DNA of 61,766 bases from an uncultured beta proteobacterium (GTDB lineage: Bacteria; Pseudomonadota; Gammaproteobacteria; Burkholderiales; Burkholderiaceae_C). A model generated the notes under the pieces. The model saw nothing but the letters and a program-made list of their open reading frames with translations. It was not told the origin of the DNA and did no database searches. Shown here piece by piece: positions 56,032-61,766 of this stretch (positions are counted from its first letter, which is position 1; each line of letters starts with the position of its first letter). A program made the position numbers and the translations under genes. The DNA lies in assembly GCA_903845935.1 (NCBI GenBank), contig CAIMZI010000098.1, positions 1 to 61,766 of the forward strand, written 5' to 3'.

Positions 56032-56388
56032 TCATAACTCCTTGGCAAGCGCCTCAGCCACTTTGAGCCGTGCGCGAATGATGTCCATATCTTCTTTGGG
56101 TGTCTCGATGCCGCGCTTGCTCTTCTTGCTGAAGCAATGCAGCACAAACACCGCCTTGACAAACTTGACGGTGTACACCGCCCGGTAGGTGCCATCCTGA
56201 TCGTCTTCCACCAACTCCAGCACGCCCGCGCCGCCAAAGCCCTTGAGCACCTTTGCCGCGTCGTGTTTCTCGCCACGCTGCGCGAAGTCCAGCGCATGAC
56301 CAAAGAACTTGCGCACCTCCAGTGGCAAGGCCATCAGGTCTTTCTTGCTGCTGCCGATCCAGGCGACTGGCTTGTCGTTAACGGGCAT
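56032..56388 (-). CDS. RelE-superfamily toxin (Gp49/HigB2-like)
   Basis: A 118-residue protein. The segments SSKKDLMALPLEVRKFFGHA, GTYRAVYTVKF and VFVLHCFSKKSKRG are those of phage-derived Gp49-like/HigB2 ribosome-dependent mRNA interferases. It precedes its antitoxin gene. Such pairs are common within type I restriction loci. Confidence 0.9.
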   Translation of the reverse strand: MPVNDKPVAWIGSSKKDLMALPLEVRKFFGHALDFAQRGEKHDAAKVLKGFGGAGVLELVEDDQDGTYRAVYTVKFVKAVFVLHCFSKKSKRGIETPKEDMDIIRARLKVAEALAKEL

Positions 56389-56418
56389 AGTGAATGTTAC
56401 CTGAAAAGGAATATTGCG

Positions 56419-56733
56419 TCATTTCGGCACAACCGCCCGCACATCGATCTGCCCGGTGACGGCAGCGGAGATCAGCGCAGTGCGGCGCTCTTGCAGCAGG
56501 TCTATGGCGCGTTGGGCTTCGGCGGTGAGGGTGTCGAATCTGCCGACTTCTTGTTCCAGAAAGGTAGCGATTTCTGCCTGCTCAGGTGGTGGTGGTGATG
56601 GCATGAAAAACGAACGTATTTCTTCGACGTTGATCCGTTTAAACGTAGAGCCAATCATCATGTTTGCTAGTTGCAACGTGATGATTGGTGAGCGAATAAC
56701 ATGCTGTAGGTATCTTTTGACTTGTAAAAACTT
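56419..56733 (-). pseudogene. hsdS C-terminal remnant
   Basis: The frame after an in-frame TGA (56734-56736) reads KFLQVKRYLQHVIRSP, then ANMMIGSTFKRINVEEIRSF and MPSPPPPEQAEIATFLEQE, ending in a central-conserved helix and DLLQERRTALISAAVTGQI. This is the last ~105 residues of a specificity subunit. The first target-recognition domain, the start and all of hsdM are gone. The junction with unrelated sequence lies at about 56735-56750. Confidence 0.88.
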
Positions 56734-56749
56734 TCAGAACCTCTGTGAA

Positions 56750-56902
56750 AGGTTGCAGTTGTCAGCTTTAGCGAGACTGAAGAGCTGTGCCCCCGACGCT
56801 GGTTCGTTCACCTTCTACGTGCTGGTGACGGATGAGGATCTGCGCAAGGGTTGGCAGGTGGTGGCCGACTTTATCGAGAGTCGTGCAAAAGCTACACCAT
56901 GA
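56750..56902 (+). pseudogene. C-terminal gene fragment, unassigned
   Basis: A plus-strand frame reading LQLSALARLKSC and FTFYVLVTDEDLRKGWQVV, stopping at 56902. It looks like the tail of a folded protein whose front was lost at the same junction that truncates hsdS. I do not recognise the family. Confidence 0.4.
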
Positions 56903-57047
56903 AATTTATATTCCACACTGCTTTGCGGTTCCGTTCATAGAATCGCGGCTTATTTCAAACGGAGCGGCTGCGCTCCACCTCTCCGCATTCACGGGGCGAC
57001 CTTTTGACCATCGGCGTTTGTGCCGGTGCACACCTCAAGGGTTAACC

Positions 57048-57260
57048 GTGTCCGCAGATTCTCCACTCCCACCTCTCGCAATCACCGAGCACCAGGTCGC
57101 CGCATGCATTGGCATGTCAGTCCACTGGGTGCGCAAGGACCGCCGCACCAAGCGCATCCTGCCGTTCTACAAACTGGGCGACGCTGTCCGCTACGACCTG
57201 GAGCGAGTGCGCCAGGCACTGATGGGCACAGAGGAGGGCGGCACAGGTGCCAGGGCGTGA
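57048..57260 (+). CDS. Small HTH (excisionase/AlpA-like) protein
   Basis: A 70-residue protein from GTG 57048 with AAGGG 7 bases upstream. The whole chain is one DNA-binding unit: EHQVAACIGMSVHWVRKDRR followed by KRILPFYKLGDAVRYDLERV. It is a paralogue of the protein at 58070-58411. Excisionase/AlpA-type proteins regulate integration of phage satellites and islands; no integrase is visible in the window. Confidence 0.75.
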   Translation: MSADSPLPPLAITEHQVAACIGMSVHWVRKDRRTKRILPFYKLGDAVRYDLERVRQALMGTEEGGTGARA

Positions 57261-57309
57261 GCCGGGTAAACGGATCCCGTCGCACGGCACCGGGCATTGG
57301 TGCTAAACT

Positions 57310-57328
57310 TGTAAAACCAAGGTTTACA
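57310..57328 (+). promoter_or_regulatory. Putative HigA operator
   Basis: TGTAAA-N7-TTTACA, with an inner AAACC/GGTTT dyad, ends 4 bases before the higB ATG. Autorepression by HigA through such dyads is usual for higBA operons. Confidence 0.5.
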
Positions 57329-57332
57329 GTCT

Positions 57333-57611
57333 ATGATTATTTCATTCAAACATAAGGGGCTGGAGGAGTTCCACACCAAGGGCCGCAAAGCTGGTATTCA
57401 GCCAATCCATGTGGACAGGTTGCGGGAGTTGCTCACGGCCTTGAACGTCGCCAAGGTGCCGCAGGACATGGGCAAGCCTTCATGGCGGGTGCACGGGCTG
57501 ACCGGTGACCGCGCAGGGTTCCATGCGGTGACTGTGCAAGCCAATTGGCGGCTTACCTTTCGGTTTGTTGGAACTGACGTAGAGCTTTTAGATTATCTGG
57601 ATTACCACTGA
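57333..57611 (+). CDS. higB: HigB toxin (RelE superfamily)
   Basis: A 92-residue protein (MIISFKHKGLEEFHTKGRKA to LLDYLDYH). The conserved core MGKPSWRVHGLTGDRAGFHA and VTVQANWRLTFRF match HigB mRNA interferases, which cut ribosome-bound mRNA. Upstream of higA by 10 bases in the normal toxin-first order. Length is typical. Confidence 0.93.
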   Translation: MIISFKHKGLEEFHTKGRKAGIQPIHVDRLRELLTALNVAKVPQDMGKPSWRVHGLTGDRAGFHAVTVQANWRLTFRFVGTDVELLDYLDYH

Positions 57612-57621
57612 GGAGAACACG

Positions 57622-57924
57622 ATGGACATGCACAACCCCGCACACCCCGGCGAACTGCTGAGCGGCTGGCTTGACGAGCTGGGCGTGAGCGTGACCGGCT
57701 TTGCTGACCACATCGGCATCAGTCGCGTGATGCTGTCCCGCGTGCTGAACTCCCGTTCTGCCGTGTCCGCTGACATGGATCTGAGGCTTGCTGAGGCCCT
57801 GGGCACCAGCCCCGGCTACTGGCTGGCGTTGCAGGCCCAGCGCGACCTGTGGACCGCACGCCAGACCGCCAAGGACCGCAAGCGCATCAAACGCATGCCA
57901 GCGCCTGAGCTAGAAGCTGCATAG
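57622..57924 (+). CDS. higA: HigA antitoxin
   Basis: A 100-residue XRE protein. AHPGELLSGWLDELGVSV and GFADHIGISRVMLSRVLN are followed by the HigA DMDLRLAEALGTSPGYWLAL element. A GAGGAGA ribosome site precedes the ATG. It neutralises HigB and autoregulates. Its 5' part is duplicated at 52276-52394. Confidence 0.95.
   Translation: MDMHNPAHPGELLSGWLDELGVSVTGFADHIGISRVMLSRVLNSRSAVSADMDLRLAEALGTSPGYWLALQAQRDLWTARQTAKDRKRIKRMPAPELEAA
57640..57758 (+). repeat. Direct repeat, copy B (within intact higA)
   Basis: The intact counterpart of copy A at 52276-52394; it spans codons 7-46 of higA. Same orientation. Confidence 0.85.
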
Positions 57925-57946
57925 GTCGTGCTGTGCGGCACTTACT

Positions 57947-57976
57947 TTGCTATGTGTTGGTACTGCTGCATATAAT
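57947..57976 (+). promoter_or_regulatory. Promoter of the C4-like RNA/HTH unit
   Basis: TTGCTA (57947-57952), an 18-base spacer and a consensus TATAAT (57971-57976). Transcription would begin near 57983, at the first hairpin of the structured leader. Confidence 0.6.
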
Positions 57977-57981
57977 GTGAA

Positions 57982-58100
57982 CGCTCCCCCGGCAATCGGG
58001 GAGTAAATATTTGGATGCCGGTGCCTAACACCGGAGTGACGGGGCAGGACTCCCCGGAAAGTTCAGGCGATGGGTATATCCCCCGCCTGGCCTGCAAGAG
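57982..58100 (+). ncRNA. Candidate C4/P4-CI-type antisense RNA leader
   Basis: Directly after the promoter come compact stems: CTCCCC/GGGGAG (57984-57989 with 57998-58003), CCGGTG-CCTAA-CACCGG (58018-58034) and GGGG/CCCC (58041-58044 with 58052-58055). The order, the CCTAA loop and the following GATGGGTATATCC text resemble, from memory, the immunity RNA region of P4-like satellites and P1 c4. In those systems a processed RNA pairs with a downstream translation-initiation region. Family membership is inference; the stems are seen. Confidence 0.5.
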
Positions 58101-58411
58101 ATCGTGAGGGATGCCCGTCCTCTCACCGTGCCGTCAATGAAAACGAAGCCGCACAAGCCCTTGGCATGTCCGTGCACTGGCTTCGCAAAGACCGTCGCAC
58201 AAAACGCCTGATTCCATTCTTCAAGCTGGGCGATGCCGTGCGCTACGACATTGGCCGGGTGCGCGAGGCGATCCAGTCCTTTCAAGAAGGCGGCGCGGCA
58301 GCTCAAGGCAGCGCGGCCCGATACCCAGAGTGGTACGAGCTGGAGCCTGCACGGTCTGAGATCGCCCGAGAGGCGGAGGCCGCGCAGGCAAAGGCCAAGG
58401 ACGACCAATGA
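58070..58411 (+). CDS. HTH (AlpA/excisionase-like) protein with extended tail
   Basis: A 113-residue frame from ATG 58070; the true start may be later because the first ~20 residues coincide with the structured leader region. The DNA-binding core EAAQALGMSVHWLRKDRR and KRLIPFFKLGDAVRYDIGRV is about 70% identical to the protein at 57048-57260. A C-terminal Ala/Glu-rich helix follows (REAEAAQAKAKDDQ). Overlaps the next gene as ATGA. Confidence 0.7.
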   Translation: MGISPAWPARDREGCPSSHRAVNENEAAQALGMSVHWLRKDRRTKRLIPFFKLGDAVRYDIGRVREAIQSFQEGGAAAQGSAARYPEWYELEPARSEIAREAEAAQAKAKDDQ

Positions 58412-58617
58412 ACGCAAGCAAGGGACTGCAACGGGTAAGCGCCGTTTTCTGGGGTGTGGTTGGCCTGTTCTTCGCTGCCATACCCGCGATCCCCGCGAAT
58501 GGCGGCGAGAAACTTTATGCGCTGGCCGCACTGGGGTGTGCCTATGGCCTGCACTGGCTGACCTGCTGGATGAGGGTCGGCCGGGATTCATGTAATTCAC
58601 GGCAAAAAGTGAGTTAA
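58408..58617 (+). CDS. Small membrane protein
   Basis: A 69-residue protein with two hydrophobic helices (about 9-28 and 36-53) and a basic tail. It is coupled to the HTH gene by a four-base overlap. No family recognised; in phage satellites this place often holds small accessory membrane proteins. Confidence 0.55.
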   Translation: MNASKGLQRVSAVFWGVVGLFFAAIPAIPANGGEKLYALAALGCAYGLHWLTCWMRVGRDSCNSRQKVS

Positions 58618-58686
58618 CTTGTTGTTTTAAAACAGGAATTCCAAATTTTTCATGAGCGCAAATTTTGGCCCAATTCCTGACCAGTT

Positions 58687-59706
58687 TCACCCAGCCGCTA
58701 CGGGTCCGAGGCGCTGTGCGAAAGACGCTACGACTGACTTCTGTGCATCTAGTGATGCTTCGGCGACCGCTAATTGGATTTCCAGTTGCTGAGCCCGAGC
58801 TGTCAGTAACTCAAGTTGGGATTTGAGCGCAGCATTCGACTCTTCGAGTGACTTCGCCAGGGCTTGCTGCACCACCAAGTCTCTGCCGCGTTCTTCCAGC
58901 ATATTTTGCGCGTGTTGCAACTCGCCATCCCTCTTGCGCAGGCCGCGAACATCCTCTTTTGCTGCATGCAAGTGGGCATTCGACTGGTTGAGTTCGGCCA
59001 ACAGACGGGAGCATTCCTGGTGAGCGACAGTAGCTTCATTCTGCTTGGTGGCCAGCGCCTTGTTTGCTGTGGCAACCTCACCCTGGAGATATAGGATCTC
59101 CTGGCCATGCTTGCGGCCCTCCTGCTCTCGCTGCTCCTTTGCCGACTGGCGAAAGTGCTCCAAGCTATCCCTGGCGTGCTGATGCTTTTCTTCCAGCGAC
59201 TTGCGGTAGATGTCCTGCGCATCTAGGCGCTCACGCAGGTCACGAACTTCCTGGGCAAGTGCTGCACTGTTGGTTTCCACCTCCCGCAATTTGCCTTTCG
59301 TCAGTCCGTGCTCCTTTTGTTCGGACGTCAATGCCAACTGGCTGCGCTCCAACTGCGCTAACCCAGTGCGGACTTCCGCTTTCAGGGTTTCGGTTGCGGC
59401 GCTGAGTTGCTGGATCTTCTCGGCACTCTTCGCGGTGACCTGGTTGGCACGCAGGTCGGCTTCCTCATTCAGACGCGCGGCTAATCGACCTACCAAGTCT
59501 TGAATGGCCTCGCTGACTGCCACTTTGGAACCGGTGCCACCGCCCTCTTCCTCTTCAATTTCCTTGAGATACCGGTGGATGGTGGCCTTGGAACCAGTGT
59601 TGCCCAGTTCGACGCGTATGGCATCGATGGATGCGTGACGGCCCAGGGCCTGCAGCTTGTCGCGTGCTCGGACAACTTCCGACTTGTAGATTCCGGATCT
59701 AGCCAT
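58687..59706 (-). CDS. KfrA-like coiled-coil DNA-binding protein
   Basis: A 339-residue protein. The N-terminal KfrA DNA-binding domain (about 1-110) includes VVRARDKLQALGRHASIDAI and GSKATIHRYLKEIE. From about residue 70 to 320 it is an almost continuous Glu/Gln/Leu-rich coiled coil. KfrA proteins are plasmid/ICE proteins acting in partition and autorepression; the strong dyad just upstream fits autoregulation. Indicates plasmid or ICE ancestry. Confidence 0.88.
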   Translation of the reverse strand: MARSGIYKSEVVRARDKLQALGRHASIDAIRVELGNTGSKATIHRYLKEIEEEEGGGTGSKVAVSEAIQDLVGRLAARLNEEADLRANQVTAKSAEKIQQLSAATETLKAEVRTGLAQLERSQLALTSEQKEHGLTKGKLREVETNSAALAQEVRDLRERLDAQDIYRKSLEEKHQHARDSLEHFRQSAKEQREQEGRKHGQEILYLQGEVATANKALATKQNEATVAHQECSRLLAELNQSNAHLHAAKEDVRGLRKRDGELQHAQNMLEERGRDLVVQQALAKSLEESNAALKSQLELLTARAQQLEIQLAVAEASLDAQKSVVASFAQRLGPVAAG

Positions 59707-59721
59707 GATCGCCTCTTATTT

Positions 59722-59753
59722 CATACGTGGTATGTAATACGATTGTACATACC
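59722..59753 (-). promoter_or_regulatory. Probable KfrA operator
   Basis: Overlapping dyads: CATAC-GTG-GTATG (59722-59734) and GGTATGTA-N9-TACATACC (59729-59753). They start 16 bases upstream of the kfrA-like ATG, giving three CATAC half-sites. Autoregulation through such repeats is known for KfrA. Confidence 0.6.
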
Positions 59754-59794
59754 AAACGCAAACAGCAGAAGGCAGTTAAACAGGTGAAATATCG

Positions 59795-59821
59795 CAATTG
59801 ATAATGGTGGATTATCAATTG
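59795..59821. repeat. Perfect 11-bp inverted repeat
   Basis: CAATTGATAAT-GGTGG-ATTATCAATTG. Its position, 89 bases before kfrA and 111 bases past the desaturase stop, and the A/T-rich arms suggest a protein-binding site or a terminator stem for the desaturase operon; there is no U-tract. Confidence 0.65.
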
Positions 59822-59931
59822 TTAATGCGGATTTCTCCGATTTCACCTTGATGAATGCGTGCGCACCAGAATCAGCAGGGATCACCAAATGTCGGTCCAC
59901 CCTTTGCCAATCATCCACCCACCCGCCTGAT

Positions 59932-60930
59932 TCAAGCACTGGAATTAGAGCGCAGCGGATTGGTAAAAGTCGCCAAATAGTCAGACCTGCCAGCCCACTC
60001 GGTCGAAATCAAGCGCCTGTGCGCCTCGGGCAGCGCGTGATAGGGTAGGTAGGGCAGCAGGTGATGGGCCGCATGAAACCGCTGCCCTACCGGGCAAAGC
60101 AGCTCGCCCCGTAGCCAGCAGGTTGTGAAAGTTGTGGAGTCACGCACTTGGGCTTTGGCGTCCATTGTCTGCCCCTGGCTGGTGTACAGGTGGGCTTGCA
60201 GCGTTCGCCATCCATTGAGCAAGTTGGCAAGCGTCATACATGCCAAAAGCAGTACCGCAAAGGGCCACGGCACAGCGCCGGTGGCACTGGCCACTATCAA
60301 ACCCCAGGTCCACAACGAAGTCGCAATTTCTGCGACATGGTCAGATCGAGTGAGGCGCAGCGTGGGGCCTGGCCTGTATGCGCTGTTCATGGTCATAAAC
60401 GTCAGGCGCTCGCGCAAATAGACATGTAACCCCGGAAGAACCCATGCCGCCGGCACCAATATCAGTGACCGTACGACCATTGCCACTGGTACCAGAGCCG
60501 AGCCCAACAAAAAGCTCCTGCGCAATTGCGGGAAACTTGCAAAAGGCAAGTACTCAGGGTCAGCGGGGGTGCCATAACTTCTGGTGGCGTGGTGGTCCAC
60601 ATGGGAATTTAGCATGTAGCTTGGCAGCAGTATGGGCACGCCGCACACGACGTTCCAAGTCGCTTCAAATCCCGGCAAAACACCCGATTTAAAGTGGCAA
60701 ATCTCGTGGGTAAACAATGCCATGCGGTATAGCGCCAGGCTACCCACGATCAATGCAACAGGGAACCAGCGTAGGCTTTGGCAACCAAGCAGCACCAGTG
60801 TCCAAAAGATTGTCGCGCATAGCAGTAAATCTGCCCAATAGAATGGCGCACTATGTACCCGCAAGTCCTGCATGGTCTGGTGCACATTGACCAGTTCCGC
60901 TCCAGTGCTTTCTGCAAAGGCCAAGGTCAC
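59932..60930 (-). CDS. Fatty acid desaturase-family membrane protein
   Basis: A 332-residue protein from GTG 60930, which overlaps the upstream stop as GTGA; the in-frame ATG at 61062 would overlap the neighbour heavily. Histidine boxes HEICH, HVDHHAT and FHAAHH are all present, with four to six membrane helices between. The family inserts double bonds or hydroxyls into lipids or other hydrophobic chains. Coupled to a GNAT-like gene and an exporter ABC gene. Confidence 0.9.
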   Translation of the reverse strand: MTLAFAESTGAELVNVHQTMQDLRVHSAPFYWADLLLCATIFWTLVLLGCQSLRWFPVALIVGSLALYRMALFTHEICHFKSGVLPGFEATWNVVCGVPILLPSYMLNSHVDHHATRSYGTPADPEYLPFASFPQLRRSFLLGSALVPVAMVVRSLILVPAAWVLPGLHVYLRERLTFMTMNSAYRPGPTLRLTRSDHVAEIATSLWTWGLIVASATGAVPWPFAVLLLACMTLANLLNGWRTLQAHLYTSQGQTMDAKAQVRDSTTFTTCWLRGELLCPVGQRFHAAHHLLPYLPYHALPEAHRRLISTEWAGRSDYLATFTNPLRSNSSA

Positions 60931-61352
60931 AAGTCCTGACGCATGATGGTGTACACCGGTGTTAACCCGAGGCGTCTCCACAACCGCGCCTGGGCGGGTT
61001 TGCAACTGCCTTGCACCTTGCTGGCCCCTTGGGACTTCATCCAATCTTTTATTGCAGCCCAATGCTGTTGGTTGTCCATCACACCCTTTCCCCCGATGCT
61101 GTAAATGTGGGCCACCGTGTAATGGGGAAATCGCTGAAACTGCAATGCCATGGCAAGATGCACCAAACCATCTGAATCAGCACCGACAAGCAGCTTCCCG
61201 ATCCGGGCCTGCAGCATCTCAAAGAGATGCTCTACCCCGATCTCAACCTCGCTTTCTGTTAGGCCTTTTTCAAGCAACGGTGCACATTGCGGCCAGTACG
61301 TTGGCAATTGATCAACTTCGACAAGCATGGGGGTCAGCTTAGGTATCTGCAT
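60927..61352 (-). CDS. Small GNAT-like protein
   Basis: A 141-residue protein. The segments VHLAMALQFQRFPHYTVAHI and SIGGKGV, then KDWMKSQGA and PAQARLWRRLGLTPVYTIM, have the beta-strand/loop pattern of the GNAT fold and resemble phage- or secretion-associated acetyltransferase-like proteins. A convincing acetyl-CoA P-loop is not evident. It precedes and is coupled to the desaturase gene. Confidence 0.6.
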   Translation of the reverse strand: MQIPKLTPMLVEVDQLPTYWPQCAPLLEKGLTESEVEIGVEHLFEMLQARIGKLLVGADSDGLVHLAMALQFQRFPHYTVAHIYSIGGKGVMDNQQHWAAIKDWMKSQGASKVQGSCKPAQARLWRRLGLTPVYTIMRQDL

Positions 61353-61408
61353 ACGTGAATCTCCTCGGTAAAGCTAGGCCAAGGGCCGAAAACGCGATGG
61401 GTACAAAA

Positions 61409-61766
61409 TTACTGCACCGTGATTGGCTGCAACGCCGCTTGACCCAATGACTTTTGATCAAGCCAGATCTTGGACTGCATTGAAAACACGCGGTCAGCCA
61501 AGGCAATCGCATCTGGTCGGTGGGCGCTCATCACAATGGTGATGCCAATTCCGCGCAAGTTATGCAATACCTGTCTCTCAGTTGCCACGTCCAAATGGCT
61601 TGTGGCTTCATCAAGAACGAGCAACGATGGCTTTAAATAGAGCGCACGCGCAATAAGTATTCTTTGCCGTTGCCCACCCGATAGGCCGGCGCCTTGCTCG
61701 GCCAAACGTGTTCTGTAGCCTTGTGGAAAGACCGCAATATCCGCAGCGATGCACGCAAGCTCGGCA
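61409..61766 (-). CDS. Exporter-type ABC ATPase, 5' part outside window
   Basis: The last ~118 residues of an ABC protein open to the right edge. It shows LSGGQRQRILIARAL, LLVLDEATSHLDVATERQV and the H-loop MSAHRPDAI. Sequence around AADIAVFPQGYRTRLAEQGAG is typical of HlyB/bacteriocin-type (peptidase-containing or RTX) exporters. The Walker A and membrane domain lie beyond the window. It ends 56 bases before the GNAT-like gene on the same strand. Confidence 0.85.
   Translation of the reverse strand, partial: AELACIAADIAVFPQGYRTRLAEQGAGLSGGQRQRILIARALYLKPSLLVLDEATSHLDVATERQVLHNLRGIGITIVMSAHRPDAIALADRVFSMQSKIWLDQKSLGQAALQPITVQ

Overview
The window is chromosomal DNA of a betaproteobacterium, most likely Burkholderiales/Comamonadaceae (Rhodoferax- or Polaromonas-like). 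This is inferred from the high-GC codon use, the single-chain purL beginning at GTG, the phenylacetate gene order and the photolyase-associated small proteins. No tRNA, rRNA or CRISPR array was seen.

Layout. (1) 1-9395, minus strand: the distal part of a Tad/Flp pilus operon: Flp pilin, a TadG-like protein, TadE, an unrecognised exported protein, a second tiny type IVb pilin, CpaB, the CpaC secretin and then, with a one-base overlap, a giant RHS/YD-repeat lipoprotein that runs off the left edge. (2) 9581-17171: housekeeping genes map-glnD, divergent from purL. (3) 17294-20409: arsenic operon arsR, two arsenate reductases of different folds, ACR3 and arsH. (4) 20518-38376: phenylacetyl-CoA pathway with paaX and an IclR regulator, a Liv-type ABC transporter whose second ATPase is fused to a complete hemerythrin domain, then paaG, paaI, paaK, paaJ, a periplasmic binding protein, paaABCDE, paaZ and paaY. 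paaF and paaH are not in the window. A dispersed 81-bp repeat sits inside the 5' coding ends of both paaB and paaC. (5) 38571-41679: GbsR/MarR regulator plus a CioAB-type cytochrome bd oxidase. (6) 41831-51975: a light/oxidative-damage neighbourhood: photolyase, DUF2256 protein, FeS (6-4)-type photolyase, SDR, a LysR/SbtA pair, double-cupin protein, ChaN-like protein, a small Cys-rich protein, an MDR oxidoreductase and a Trp-rich TIGR02450 protein. (7) 52270-59821: an eroded mobile/defence region: hsdR without hsdM, a HigB2/HigA2-like toxin-antitoxin pair, an hsdS remnant, HigBA, two paralogous small HTH proteins, a candidate C4/P4-CI-type antisense RNA and a KfrA-like protein. It contains a ~119-bp direct repeat of the higA 5' end, 5.4 kb apart. 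(8) 59932-61766: fatty-acid desaturase, a GNAT-like small protein and the end of an exporter-type ABC ATPase.

How the parts work together. The transporter and paa genes lie on one strand with mostly overlapping or closely spaced starts, so uptake, CoA activation, epoxidation, ring opening and thiolysis of phenylacetate are probably co-expressed under PaaX/IclR control. The oxygen-dependent epoxidase, the hemerythrin-ATPase fusion and the neighbouring bd oxidase suggest that aromatic uptake may be tied to oxygen or iron status; this is inference. The most distinctive observations are the hemerythrin-LivF fusion, the repeat-derived N-termini of PaaB and PaaC, the RHS lipoprotein coupled to the Tad secretin, the truncated Cys-rich leader in front of the photolyase, and the C4-like RNA in the mobile region.
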